The notes under the pieces: generated by a model
What the model was told of the DNA's origin: nothing
What the model saw: only the letters and a program-made list of their open reading frames with translations
Database searches by the model: none
Made by a program: the position numbers and the translations under genes
Source of the DNA: a virus
DNA: 47,322 nt
Virus record (IMG/VR): IMGVR_UViG_3300043403_000054
Coordinates: 1 to 47,322 of that record
Direction: 5' to 3' (one strand)
Shown: in pieces, positions 19,299-26,586 of the stretch
Layout: every line of letters starts with the position of its first letter
Numbering within the stretch: position 1 is the stretch's first letter

Positions 19299-19335
19299 GT
19301 GCAGCCCTTGACGCGCAAGGGCTGGCGATAGGTCA
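19290..19335 (-). ncRNA. Intercistronic stop-codon hairpin E (first in operon)
   Basis: It begins at the stop codon of g1. The outer stem is TGACCTAT with ATGGGCCA (one G-T pair and the usual A-C mismatch). The inner stem is the longest of the set: CAGCCCTTG with CAAGGGCTG, nine pairs around CGCGT. Confidence 0.75.
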
Positions 19336-19500
19336 CGGCAGGCGGTGGCCATCTTGGCCGGTGGCAAGGCGCACGTCGCGCAGCCCTTCCAGCAGCCGCC
19401 GCGCATATGCCTTATCTGCGGGATAGGTCTTGGGCTGGCGCAATGCGGCCCGAGCGGCTGCAAGGTCAATCGCCGTCAAGGCGCGGTGGTATCCCATCAT
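19333..19500 (-). CDS. Accessory protein g1, first gene of the operon (55 aa)
   Basis: A 55-codon frame begins ATG ATG; AGAGGAG lies nine bases before the first ATG. The product, MMGYHRALTAIDLAAARAAL followed by a basic helical region (KAYARRLLEGLRDVRLA), is small, helical and basic, so nucleic-acid binding is possible. It is the leading gene of an operon with repeated RNA hairpins and could be examined as their binding partner; this is speculation. Its TGA starts hairpin E. Confidence 0.6.
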   Translation of the reverse strand: MMGYHRALTAIDLAAARAALRQPKTYPADKAYARRLLEGLRDVRLATGQDGHRLP

Positions 19501-19521
19501 AGTCTAGCACTCCTCTAACAG

Positions 19522-19544
19522 CTGCCGCCCGTGGTGCGCGGCAG
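19522..19544 (-). promoter_or_regulatory. Leader hairpin upstream of g1
   Basis: CTGCCGC pairs with GCGGCAG (seven pairs) around the loop GCACCACGG in the operon RNA. The loop again carries CACCAC. It lies about five bases before the ribosome binding site of g1. Confidence 0.6.
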
Positions 19545-19622
19545 GTGAATAAGGGGTCCATAATGCCGGGTTATCGCTTGAGGCTATCCGGCGGACATTG
19601 ACGGGGATAAAGAGCGTATGCC

Positions 19623-19638
19623 GTTGGGCATATCCAAC
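19623..19638. promoter_or_regulatory. Operator-like dyad at the accessory-operon start site
   Basis: GTTGGGCATATCCAAC on plus: an inverted repeat of GTTGG and CCAAC sharing ATATCCA with OL1. It overlaps the last base of the -10 and the predicted transcription start, so repressor binding there would silence the accessory operon. Confidence 0.5.
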
Positions 19639-19666
19639 AGATAGGCCATGCGTTCCGGCATGTCAA
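19638..19666 (-). promoter_or_regulatory. Predicted promoter of the accessory operon
   Basis: On the minus strand: a perfect TTGACA (19666-19661), a 17-base spacer and TATCTG (19643-19638). It is the best sigma-70-type match I see in the window. Transcription would start near 19631 and give a leader of about 130 bases before g1. Confidence 0.7.
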
Positions 19667-19735
19667 CAGGGAAAGCGAAAATAATTCGTAGGGGCCAGAT
19701 GGTGCCGTGCATGGATCGGCGCTAGGTTCTGCCGG

Positions 19736-20224
19736 ATGGTCCGGCACATGAACGCACAAACCCACATCAAACCCGCCCAGGACGCGCCCAGACTGCCGAA
19801 ACTCCGGGCCGCGCTATCCCGTGCCCTAGACGGCATTGCAATAGAGGGACAAACGCAGAGAGAGGCTGCCCGCAGGGCGGGGATGAACGAAACAGCCCTT
19901 TCCCGCGCACTAGGCAAACCACACATTGCCGCAGAGCTTGAACGCAGGAAAGCAGAAGCCGCATTGTCGCTGGATGTCCTCAAAGGGGTGGCCAAGGCAT
20001 CCGCCTACCGAGTAGGGATCGATCTCATGCACAACAGCCCAGACCACAAGGTAAGGGCGAAAATGGTCGAGTTATTCGCAAGCGAGGCACGCCAACCCAC
20101 TGTTGCCGTTCAGATAAACAACAGCCCGGCACAGGGATACCTATACCGCAAAACAGATCAGGCATCTGGCCAAGATGACGCGCAAGTCATTGAAGGAAAA
20201 GCAGAAACTGCCAAGCCTGCGTGA
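19736..20224 (+). CDS. terS: Terminase small subunit-like DNA-binding protein (162 aa)
   Basis: The segment GQTQREAARRAGMNETALSRALG is a helix-turn-helix of the type found in small terminase subunits, which recognise the packaging site. It is followed by a helical part (ERRKAEAALSLDVLKGVAKA and DHKVRAKMVELFASEA). It opens the packaging and structural block, five genes ahead of terL counting inclusively. The first ATG (19736) lies in the loop of a six-pair hairpin, TGCCGG with CCGGCA; an in-frame ATG at 19748 just after it is the alternative. Neither has a strong Shine-Dalgarno. Confidence 0.7.
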   Translation: MVRHMNAQTHIKPAQDAPRLPKLRAALSRALDGIAIEGQTQREAARRAGMNETALSRALGKPHIAAELERRKAEAALSLDVLKGVAKASAYRVGIDLMHNSPDHKVRAKMVELFASEARQPTVAVQINNSPAQGYLYRKTDQASGQDDAQVIEGKAETAKPA

Positions 20225-20447
20225 CGCGCCAAGTCTAGGACCGCACCAGCGCCCCGGATCGGACCGGATCGGCCCCCCACCCCCCCCCTACCCCCACCCC
20301 CCCCGAGGGGAAAAACGGGCGCGCGCCTAGTCTCTACTCCACCCTCGCCCGCGCCGATCTTTTTTTCTTTTTTCTTCTGTCGGTGCATGGGGGGATTTTT
20401 GGAAATGTTTCACCGCTACGGGGGTCGCATAAACGCCGGGGCTTGAA
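20225..20447. other. Non-coding segment with C-tracts and a T-rich tract
   Basis: After terS come a direct repeat (CCGGATCGGA twice, last base variable, near 20255-20273), then about 30 bases of nearly pure C (20274-20303), then a T-rich stretch (about 20358-20380) preceded by GC-rich sequence that could form a weak terminator. No supported gene. Its place between terS and terL makes it a possible packaging-site region. Confidence 0.5.
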
Positions 20448-20891
20448 ATGGGTGAAAACGGGCTTGTTGGGGTTCGTTCTGGGACGATGGGTCGGTTTTG
20501 GGCTCGGGTTCGGAAGCAAGGTGACTGCTGGGTGTGGCAGGGGGCTCGGGATAATCGCGGGTATGGGGTTGCGGGGATTGGCGGTGTTCAGGGTGCGCAT
20601 CGGGTTTCGTGGGTGTGGAAGCATGGGTATCGGCCTGATGGGGTTTTGAGGAACCGCTGCGGGGATGCGGCGTGCGTAAATCCTTCTCACTGGCGGGTTG
20701 AGGGGAAGCGTCCTTTGTCGGCGATGCAGGTGCGTCATGCGGAGATCCGCCGGCTGTTCTCGGAGGGTGTGGGCATAGGTGAGATCATGGACCGGATTGG
20801 ATGTTCTCGGGCAACGGTATGGAGGCGGACGCATGGCATTGTTCGACAGGAGCCTTTCGCGGCTGAAGAAGAAGCGGGTGGCCAAGGTTGA
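20448..20891 (+). CDS. HNH-like protein with C-terminal HTH, catalytic His apparently lost (147 aa)
   Basis: The N-terminal part follows the phage HNH pattern: CWVWQGARDNRGYG, AHRVSWVWKHG, then RNRCGDAACVNPSHW. Members I recall have RHxCDNxxCVNPxHL; here the first His is Asn. The C-terminal part (MQVRHAEIRRLFSEGVGIGE then IMDRIGCSRATVWRR) is a resolvase-like helix-turn-helix. HNH proteins beside terminases help packaging in several phages, but this one may only bind DNA. Its end overlaps the next gene by 59 bases. An ATG at 20487 is an alternative start. Confidence 0.7.
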   Translation: MGENGLVGVRSGTMGRFWARVRKQGDCWVWQGARDNRGYGVAGIGGVQGAHRVSWVWKHGYRPDGVLRNRCGDAACVNPSHWRVEGKRPLSAMQVRHAEIRRLFSEGVGIGEIMDRIGCSRATVWRRTHGIVRQEPFAAEEEAGGQG

Positions 20892-21582
20892 TGCTCCGAC
20901 AGTTCGGGGTCTGATTGCGGCTTCTGGCGGCGGGCTGACGGCCGAGCAGGTGGATGACCGGGTTGCGGGGCTTCTGGTGGCCGGAACCAATGTCACGCTC
21001 ACCTACAACGACGGCGCCAACACGCTCACGGTCGACGCCTCTGGTGGCGGCACGACGAACCTGGCCTACACGGCATCGACGCGGCTTCTGGAAAGCAGCA
21101 CGGGCGCGGATGTGACGTTGCCGCTGGTTGTTGCCGGTGGTGACGCGGGCCTGATGACAGGGGCGGACAAGACCAAGCTGAATGGCGTTGCTACCGGAGC
21201 GACGGCGAACAGCGCAGACGCGACCCTGCTGGCGCGGGCGAACCATACCGGATCGCAACTGGCCGCGACGATCTCGGACTTTGCCTCTGCGGTAGCGGCG
21301 CTGATCACCGGCAAACAGAACACCATCCTCTCGGGAACCGCGACGGTAACGCCGGACCGTCAGGCAATGGAGTGGCGCGAAACGGTGGCGGCGGTCGGCG
21401 TCACGGGCTCCAGCCGGATCTCGCTTGATCTGGGATCGCACGCAGATACCGATGAAAATGATCCCGAACTCCTCGACATCGGTGCGATCTCCGCAATCCC
21501 CGGCACCAATACCATCACATTCATCCTGGCCTTCCTTACCCCGACCGCAGGGCCAATCAAGCTGAACTGGAGTGCGCTCTAA
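20833..21582 (+). CDS. Tail/fibre-type structural protein (249 aa)
   Basis: The start MALFDRSLSRLKKKR is basic. Residues ~55-75 give NVTLTYNDGANTLTVDASGG, and the middle has GLMTGADKTKLNGVATGATA and LLARANHTGSQLAATISDFA. These are typical repeats of phage tail fibres and collar proteins. The C-terminal ~85 residues form a separate beta-rich domain. Its location between terS and terL is unusual for a fibre gene. GGAGG lies seven bases before the ATG at 20833. It may be a second receptor-binding or decoration protein. The next gene overlaps by one base (TAATG). Confidence 0.7.
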   Translation: MALFDRSLSRLKKKRVAKVDAPTVRGLIAASGGGLTAEQVDDRVAGLLVAGTNVTLTYNDGANTLTVDASGGGTTNLAYTASTRLLESSTGADVTLPLVVAGGDAGLMTGADKTKLNGVATGATANSADATLLARANHTGSQLAATISDFASAVAALITGKQNTILSGTATVTPDRQAMEWRETVAAVGVTGSSRISLDLGSHADTDENDPELLDIGAISAIPGTNTITFILAFLTPTAGPIKLNWSAL

Positions 21583-22352
21583 TGGCTTCCCTCGCCCGCC
21601 TTCTCGGAAACGGCCTTCTCGGCACCCCAGCCCTTCTCCACCCCAGAGAAACGCTGTTCAAGACGTTCAACCTCTCAGCAATCAACACCGAAGATGTCAT
21701 CGACGTGGACGGCTGCGCCTCTGTCGTCCTCGATCTGCGCGGAACCTTCAGCGGAACGATCGAAGTCGCCGGAACCGTCGATGGAACGAACTGGACGCCC
21801 ATCCCGGTTCGCCCGCTCAATCAGGCGTCGAAACTCTATGTGGCGTCCGTGGTTGGCGCTGTGCCGGGTGTCTGGGTCGGTAGCTGTGCCGGCTTCCGCC
21901 GCGTCCGTGCCCGCGCAACCGCATGGACCTCCGGCACCGTCACTATCGCCTTGGCCGCAAACCTCGCCGCCATAGAGCAGGGTCTTGAAGGGCTCGTAAC
22001 CAGTAACCTTGGCGTGGCAACCGGCGTTGCCAGTGCCGCCGTCACCCTGACCCTTGCGTCGCCCGGCGCGGGCCTCAGACATTATCTGACCTATCTCACC
22101 GTTGAGAGACACGCCTCGGCGCTTCTGACTGCCGCGGCTACCCCCGTGATTGTCACCACGACCAACCTGCCCGGATCGCTTGCCTTCTCGATCCCGGTTG
22201 AAGCCGCAGCCCAAGGCACGGTCTATGAAAAGCGCCGCGATTTTCCGAGTGCGCTGGCGTCATCTGCGCAAAACACCGCCACAACCATCGTTTGCCCGGT
22301 CTACACCGGCGTCATCTGGCGCGTGGAAGCAGGGTTCTACGTCGCGCCATGA
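21582..22352 (+). CDS. Putative virion protein, beta-rich (256 aa)
   Basis: The sequence is rich in Thr, Val, Ala and Gly with alternating hydrophobic pattern, as in virion beta-sandwich proteins: DVDGCASVVLDLRGTFSGTI, EVAGTVDGTNWTPIPVRP, and a second half with AAVTLTLASPGAGLRHYLTY. The two halves may be two related domains. Its function is unknown. It pairs with the fibre-like gene upstream (TAATG overlap) and precedes terL with an ATGA overlap. A capsid decoration or fibre-associated role is likely. Confidence 0.65.
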   Translation: MASLARLLGNGLLGTPALLHPRETLFKTFNLSAINTEDVIDVDGCASVVLDLRGTFSGTIEVAGTVDGTNWTPIPVRPLNQASKLYVASVVGAVPGVWVGSCAGFRRVRARATAWTSGTVTIALAANLAAIEQGLEGLVTSNLGVATGVASAAVTLTLASPGAGLRHYLTYLTVERHASALLTAAATPVIVTTTNLPGSLAFSIPVEAAAQGTVYEKRRDFPSALASSAQNTATTIVCPVYTGVIWRVEAGFYVAP

Positions 22353-23869
22353 ACCAACTGATGCTCTACGAACCAGACGGCGTGGTCCTCGAACAATACT
22401 TCTGGGACCGTTCAGAGCTGGCGGTCATCCAGGGTCCGATCGGTTCCGGCACCTCCACATGCTCCTGTCACAAGATCTGGGCGGTGTCCTGCGATCAGGC
22501 CCCGGACAACGACGGCGTGCGCCGGACGCGCTGGCTGATCGTGCGGAATAACTACCGCGAACTGAAAAAGACGACGGTGAAAACGTGGCTGGAATGGTTC
22601 CCGGAAAACATATGGGGCGAACTGGTCCGATCCGAACCCATGACCCACCACCTCAAGAAAGCGCACCCCTCTGGGGACGGAACTACCATCGACTGCGAAG
22701 TGATCTTCATTGCTATCCCGGACGCGGAAACCGCCGAACAGGTCGCGGCGTCCTTCGAGATCACCGGGTTCTTCATGAACGAAGCGCAGTTTCAGGACAA
22801 AGCCGTGGTCGACGAACTCCTCTCGCGCTGCGGCCGATATCCCTCGATGCGGAACGGACCCGGCGCCAGCTGGTATGGCGGCTTCCTCGACCTCAACGCG
22901 CCAACCGAAGGCCACTGGATCCCCTACATGCGCGGCGACATGCCCCTCCCCCCCGAGTGGTCCGAAGAACAGAAGGCGGAAATGCAGATCCCGCGCGACG
23001 AGGTGACGGACAAACAGGTGTGGAAGTTCTTCCTCCAGCCGCCCGGCCTGATCGAAAAGAAGATTGACGGCAAGATCGTCTACCTGCCGAACCCCCGCGC
23101 CGAAAACCAGCGCCACCTTAAGAAGCCCTATCTCGTTCAGATTCGCGGCAAGCGGAAGGAATGGATTGACCGCCGGATCTTGAACAAGGTCGGCATCTAC
23201 ATGGACGGAAAAGCCGTCTATCCCGACTTCACCGAGGCCGAACACGTCCTCCCGAGAGAGGAAGATCCGATCTTCGGAGCCCCAATCATCGTCGGACTGG
23301 ACTTCGGACGCGATCCGGCCGCAGCCTTCATGCAATGCGTGAACGGGCGCTGGGTGCTTCTGTCGGAACTGATCGGCGACAACGAAAGCGCGCAACTGTT
23401 CGCCCCTCGCGTGAAACGCCACCTGGCCCAAAAATATGCCGGTTTCAAAGCGGAATTCTGGGGCGACCCCCGAGGCGCAGACCGGACGCAATCGGTCGAG
23501 ACAACGGCCTATGACATTTTCTCGGCCAACGGAATGCGCGTGCTGCCCGCAACAACCGACAACAATCCAGAAATGCGCCGATCGGCCATCGGTGCCGTCC
23601 TTGCCCGGCGGAACGGCTTTGGCATCAACCCGTCCAACCTCGTCGCCAAGACAGGCTTTGCCGGCGGCTACCACTACCCGAAGATCAAGGGCACCGGCAT
23701 GTATTCCGAACGCCCAAGAAAGAACCGCTTCAGCCACATCGTTGAAGCCGTGGAAAACGCGGTCCTTGGCGGCGGGGAAGGGGACGCTATCGTCCAGACC
23801 TCCCGGCCCCAGCGCAGCGCGCCCTCCACCCCCTACCGGCACTCCATCCGCAGAAGGACAGCAGCATGA
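22349..23869 (+). CDS. terL: Terminase large subunit (506 aa)
   Basis: The packaging motor ATPase-nuclease. The ATPase P-loop reads GPIGSGTSTCS (residues 29-39): the usual Lys is Thr35. The Walker B-like strand is ITGFFMNEAQF with Asn-Glu, as I recall in this terminase family, followed by RCGRYPSMRNGPGASWYGG. The RNase H-like nuclease domain shows IIVGLDFGRDPAAAF, FWGDPRGADRTQS and SHIVEAVENAVLGGGEG. The ATG overlaps the upstream stop (ATGA); the frame further upstream is a shadow. The rest of the ATPase region looks intact, so the Lys change may be tolerated or compensated. Confidence 0.93.
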   Translation: MNQLMLYEPDGVVLEQYFWDRSELAVIQGPIGSGTSTCSCHKIWAVSCDQAPDNDGVRRTRWLIVRNNYRELKKTTVKTWLEWFPENIWGELVRSEPMTHHLKKAHPSGDGTTIDCEVIFIAIPDAETAEQVAASFEITGFFMNEAQFQDKAVVDELLSRCGRYPSMRNGPGASWYGGFLDLNAPTEGHWIPYMRGDMPLPPEWSEEQKAEMQIPRDEVTDKQVWKFFLQPPGLIEKKIDGKIVYLPNPRAENQRHLKKPYLVQIRGKRKEWIDRRILNKVGIYMDGKAVYPDFTEAEHVLPREEDPIFGAPIIVGLDFGRDPAAAFMQCVNGRWVLLSELIGDNESAQLFAPRVKRHLAQKYAGFKAEFWGDPRGADRTQSVETTAYDIFSANGMRVLPATTDNNPEMRRSAIGAVLARRNGFGINPSNLVAKTGFAGGYHYPKIKGTGMYSERPRKNRFSHIVEAVENAVLGGGEGDAIVQTSRPQRSAPSTPYRHSIRRRTAA

Positions 23870-24159
23870 GCCCGCCCAAACTCTCGGTCCACAAGTCGAA
23901 CCTTGAGAAGCGCGAGCGGCGCACCGTCAAGCGAGAAGCGGTAGGGTCGCTGAATGCTCTGCTCGCGGGAAAGGAAATCGTGGCCTATGCGATCGTCGTT
24001 TTCGACAAGAGCGGAAATGCCTGGGCCGCCTTTGACACCGGACGGATCATGCCCCTGTGGGCGTTCCCAGGTGCATGTGAGTATGTTCTGAAGTCCGAAG
24101 TAGAGCGGGTTGATGAGGATTTTGAAGCGCCGCTCAAGCACGAGCGGCCGTTCAAGTGA
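23866..24159 (+). CDS. Hypothetical protein downstream of terL (97 aa)
   Basis: A basic N-terminus (KLSVHKSNLEKRERRTVKRE) is followed by IVAYAIVVFDKSGNAWAAFD and an acidic C-terminal helix. The middle looks like a small beta sheet. No family recognised. It overlaps terL by 4 nt and the next gene by GTGA. It is probably a head-assembly or packaging accessory. Confidence 0.65.
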   Translation: MSPPKLSVHKSNLEKRERRTVKREAVGSLNALLAGKEIVAYAIVVFDKSGNAWAAFDTGRIMPLWAFPGACEYVLKSEVERVDEDFEAPLKHERPFK

Positions 24160-24578
24160 TCTTCGAGTGGTATGTCGGCTTCTTCCGGCCCTACCTGCGG
24201 AATGCTGAAGGCTACCTGACCGTTCGCGGCATCTTTGGTCATTGCGAAATCTGGGGCTGCACCGATGACGGCACATGGCTGTTCATGGACCCGCAGTCCA
24301 GAGGCACCCGCATCTGCGTCGAGCACCGGCTGGAGGACGTTCAGCGACACCTTCACTTCCGTCTGGAACTCTGCGACCTGATCCTGCGCCTGCCTGCGGA
24401 CGAGCCGACATTCCGCCTGCCAATCTTCGGTCCGATGACCTGTGCGGCAATCTGCGGCCACATCACGGGCGTCCGTGCATTACTCCCGCGCACCCTCAAA
24501 CGTAGGTTGCTCGCCAAAGGGGCAGAGGTGGTTCATGGGCAATCGACCAAAGGAAAGCCGACAGGCGCGAGCGGATAG
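24156..24578 (+). CDS. Hypothetical protein (140 aa)
   Basis: The product starts at a GTG overlapping the upstream stop. It contains FEWYVGFFRPYLRNAEGYLT, HCEIWGCTDDGTWLFMDPQS and LCDLILRLPADEPTF. The layout hints at a small papain- or CHAP-like domain (Cys and His in the first half), but active-site residues cannot be assigned safely. It is in the block between terminase and portal. The last 44 bases overlap the next small gene. Confidence 0.6.
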   Translation: MIFEWYVGFFRPYLRNAEGYLTVRGIFGHCEIWGCTDDGTWLFMDPQSRGTRICVEHRLEDVQRHLHFRLELCDLILRLPADEPTFRLPIFGPMTCAAICGHITGVRALLPRTLKRRLLAKGAEVVHGQSTKGKPTGASG

Positions 24579-24744
24579 GTCTCGTGAGCGCCGCGTGACC
24601 GATCTGGAGCGTTCAGTCGCCGGGCAGGACATGGCCGCATCTCTAACAACCGACTTGCGCGCGGTCTACGGTCAGCCGCGCAACAAGAAGCTCAACCCCC
24701 TGAAGTCGGCCGTGCCCGCGCCAAAAGCGATGGGCGGCAAGTGA
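24535..24744 (+). CDS. Small basic protein upstream of the portal (69 aa)
   Basis: The ATG at 24535 follows GCAGAGGTGG. The product MGNRPKESRQARADRSRERR is very basic at the N-terminus, then has an amphipathic stretch and a basic tail with KKLNPLKSAVPAPKAMGGK. It overlaps the preceding gene by 44 bases and the portal by 4 (GTGA). Disordered basic proteins in this position could bind DNA or assist the connector; this is inference. No family recognised. Confidence 0.6.
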   Translation: MGNRPKESRQARADRSRERRVTDLERSVAGQDMAASLTTDLRAVYGQPRNKKLNPLKSAVPAPKAMGGK

Positions 24745-26267
24745 AGAAGCCGACAGAAAACTTCTCTACCCGCCTCTCGGCCGCCAAACGGCATCGGGAC
24801 GCCCAAAAGCCGCTCATTGAGCAGGTTTTCCGCTTCTGCGCGCCGGATCGGCACCGGGACTTCGTGACCAATCAGATGATCACGCCCGGCACCGAGAACA
24901 CCGACACCTTTACCTCAATCGGCGAAGAACTGGCGACGGACCTCGCCGGGGATCTCGTGACCTATTACCTGCCGCCCGAAGTGCGCTGGTTCGAGTATGA
25001 GGTCATTGCCCCCATCCCGCAGGATCAGGCCAAGGCCGTTCTCGAAATGGTGCAGAAGCGCGAGAACGACCTCGTGGCGCTGATCCAGTCAACGAACCTC
25101 GCCGACATTTCGCCGAGCCTGATGTTCGAGACAGCCACGCACGGCACGCCCGCAATCTGGGTCGATGTTCACCACATCCAGCAGCCGATCTACTGCGAAG
25201 TGGTCCCGCCACACGAACTCCTGCTCACACCCGGCCACGCGGGCGTTCTGGACCGCTTCCGCGAAAAGACCATCTACGCCCAGCACCTCACCAGCACGCT
25301 TCAGTCATTCATCGCCGAAGGGCTGGTGGACCTCGGCGACTTCAAACTCCAAGAGAAGATCAAGAAGCCCGGCGCGACATGCGTTCTGTGCTGGGGTTTC
25401 TGGGTCGACTGGTCAGACCCCGGAAACCCGCTATGGCTTTGCGAAATCACCGTCGATGGCAAGCGCGTCTCCCCGGACGAACCCATCATCATGGGGCCCA
25501 TGGCGGGTTCTTGCCCGCTTTTGGTGGGCCGGTTCAATCCGCGCCCCGGAAGGGCATGGGGCAGAGGGCCGGGCATCAAGGCGCTGCCGGACTTCCGCAC
25601 CCTCGACACCATCACTGACACGGTTCTGTCCGGCCTCGACCAGAGCCTCATGAACACGATCATCTACCCGGATGACGGCTTCATCGACCTGTCGAACGGC
25701 ATTGTGGCAGGAACGGCAATTCCGGCCCACCGGGGATTCACCCGCGACCAGATCTATGACCTCTCGCGCAACGTGAACGTCGACCAAGGCTTCTTCACCG
25801 AGGAGCGTTTCGAGAACCGGCTGCGGACGGCCTTCTATCAGGACGGCCCCCGCCAGCGTGGCGAAACTCCCCCGACAGCGGCGCAATGGCTGGACGAGCG
25901 CCGCCGGGTTCAGCAGCGCCTTGGGAAGCCCTCTGCCCCGATGTGGACCGAGATGATCCTGCCCATGGTGCAGCGGTTCGAGTATCTGGCCGTGGAACTT
26001 GGCAAGATCGAAGAAGCGATCACCCATCAGGGCAACGTCATTTCCGTCATCCCGCTCTCGCCGCTCCAGAAGGCGCAGAACCAAGACAAGGTGATGGTCA
26101 CGCGGTCCAACCTCGACATGTTCATGGGTCTGGCCGGTCCCGAGGGCATGGGGCAGGTCATTGACCTTGTTTCCACCGGCAAGAATGTCGCCAAGGCATC
26201 CGGCGACGAACTCATCGTCTTTGCAGAAGGGCAGACCAGTGCAGCACCTCCCGCTACCGATCAGTGA
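24741..26267 (+). CDS. Portal / head-to-tail connector, T7 gp8-like (508 aa)
   Basis: It forms the portal ring through which DNA passes. The sequence fits the podoviral head-to-tail connecting protein family: N-terminal FCAPDRHRDF, EELATDLAGDLVTYYLPPEV, LMFETATHGTPAIWVD, the middle GRAWGRGPGIKALPDFRTLD, then RGETPPTAAQWLDERRR and MWTEMILPMVQRFEY near the C-terminus. Length matches this family. The GTG start overlaps the upstream stop. The presence of this connector type, not a siphoviral portal, sets the short-tail morphology. Confidence 0.92.
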   Translation: MKKPTENFSTRLSAAKRHRDAQKPLIEQVFRFCAPDRHRDFVTNQMITPGTENTDTFTSIGEELATDLAGDLVTYYLPPEVRWFEYEVIAPIPQDQAKAVLEMVQKRENDLVALIQSTNLADISPSLMFETATHGTPAIWVDVHHIQQPIYCEVVPPHELLLTPGHAGVLDRFREKTIYAQHLTSTLQSFIAEGLVDLGDFKLQEKIKKPGATCVLCWGFWVDWSDPGNPLWLCEITVDGKRVSPDEPIIMGPMAGSCPLLVGRFNPRPGRAWGRGPGIKALPDFRTLDTITDTVLSGLDQSLMNTIIYPDDGFIDLSNGIVAGTAIPAHRGFTRDQIYDLSRNVNVDQGFFTEERFENRLRTAFYQDGPRQRGETPPTAAQWLDERRRVQQRLGKPSAPMWTEMILPMVQRFEYLAVELGKIEEAITHQGNVISVIPLSPLQKAQNQDKVMVTRSNLDMFMGLAGPEGMGQVIDLVSTGKNVAKASGDELIVFAEGQTSAAPPATDQ

Positions 26268-26586
26268 GCCCGGCCCGATCCTGACCTACCTTGCTGGCCT
26301 GCGGAAAAACGGGCCGGCCTTTTCCAAGCAGGCCGAAGCGGCAGAGAAAGCCGTCCAATCCCTTCTTCAAACAAGCGACGGCGCTATCCTTCTGGATTTG
26401 CTTGAGAAAGCCGTTTCACTTTCTCAGATGCCAATCGTTTCGGACGAACGTGCATTGGTTGGACGCAACGCTCAGACGTTCATTGTCAGCGATCTTAGGA
26501 GGATCGCAAGCAATGAAACCGAACAACTTCTGGCACAACGTGCCGCGCAATACCGGAGAGTCGGCAGGGGCGACGCCGCCGGCTAA
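26239..26586 (+). CDS. Hypothetical protein between portal and scaffold (115 aa)
   Basis: A GTG at 26239, after AGAAGGG, opens a frame that overlaps the portal end by 29 bases and the scaffold start by 74. The product is helical: AEAAEKAVQSLLQTSDGAIL, LDLLEKAVSLSQMPIVSDE and SNETEQLLAQRAAQYRR. Otherwise 26268-26512 would be empty in a tightly packed region, which supports it. T7-like phages often have a small gene here. No family recognised. Confidence 0.55.
   Translation: MQHLPLPISEPGPILTYLAGLRKNGPAFSKQAEAAEKAVQSLLQTSDGAILLDLLEKAVSLSQMPIVSDERALVGRNAQTFIVSDLRRIASNETEQLLAQRAAQYRRVGRGDAAG

Noticed and set aside
19598-19626. A rightward late promoter with TTGACG before terS
   Set aside because: No acceptable -10 lies at 15-19 bases from it.
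22412-23842. A 476-codon minus-strand gene opposite terL
   Set aside because: Antisense shadow of a clearly conserved terminase; no ribosome binding site or recognisable domain.
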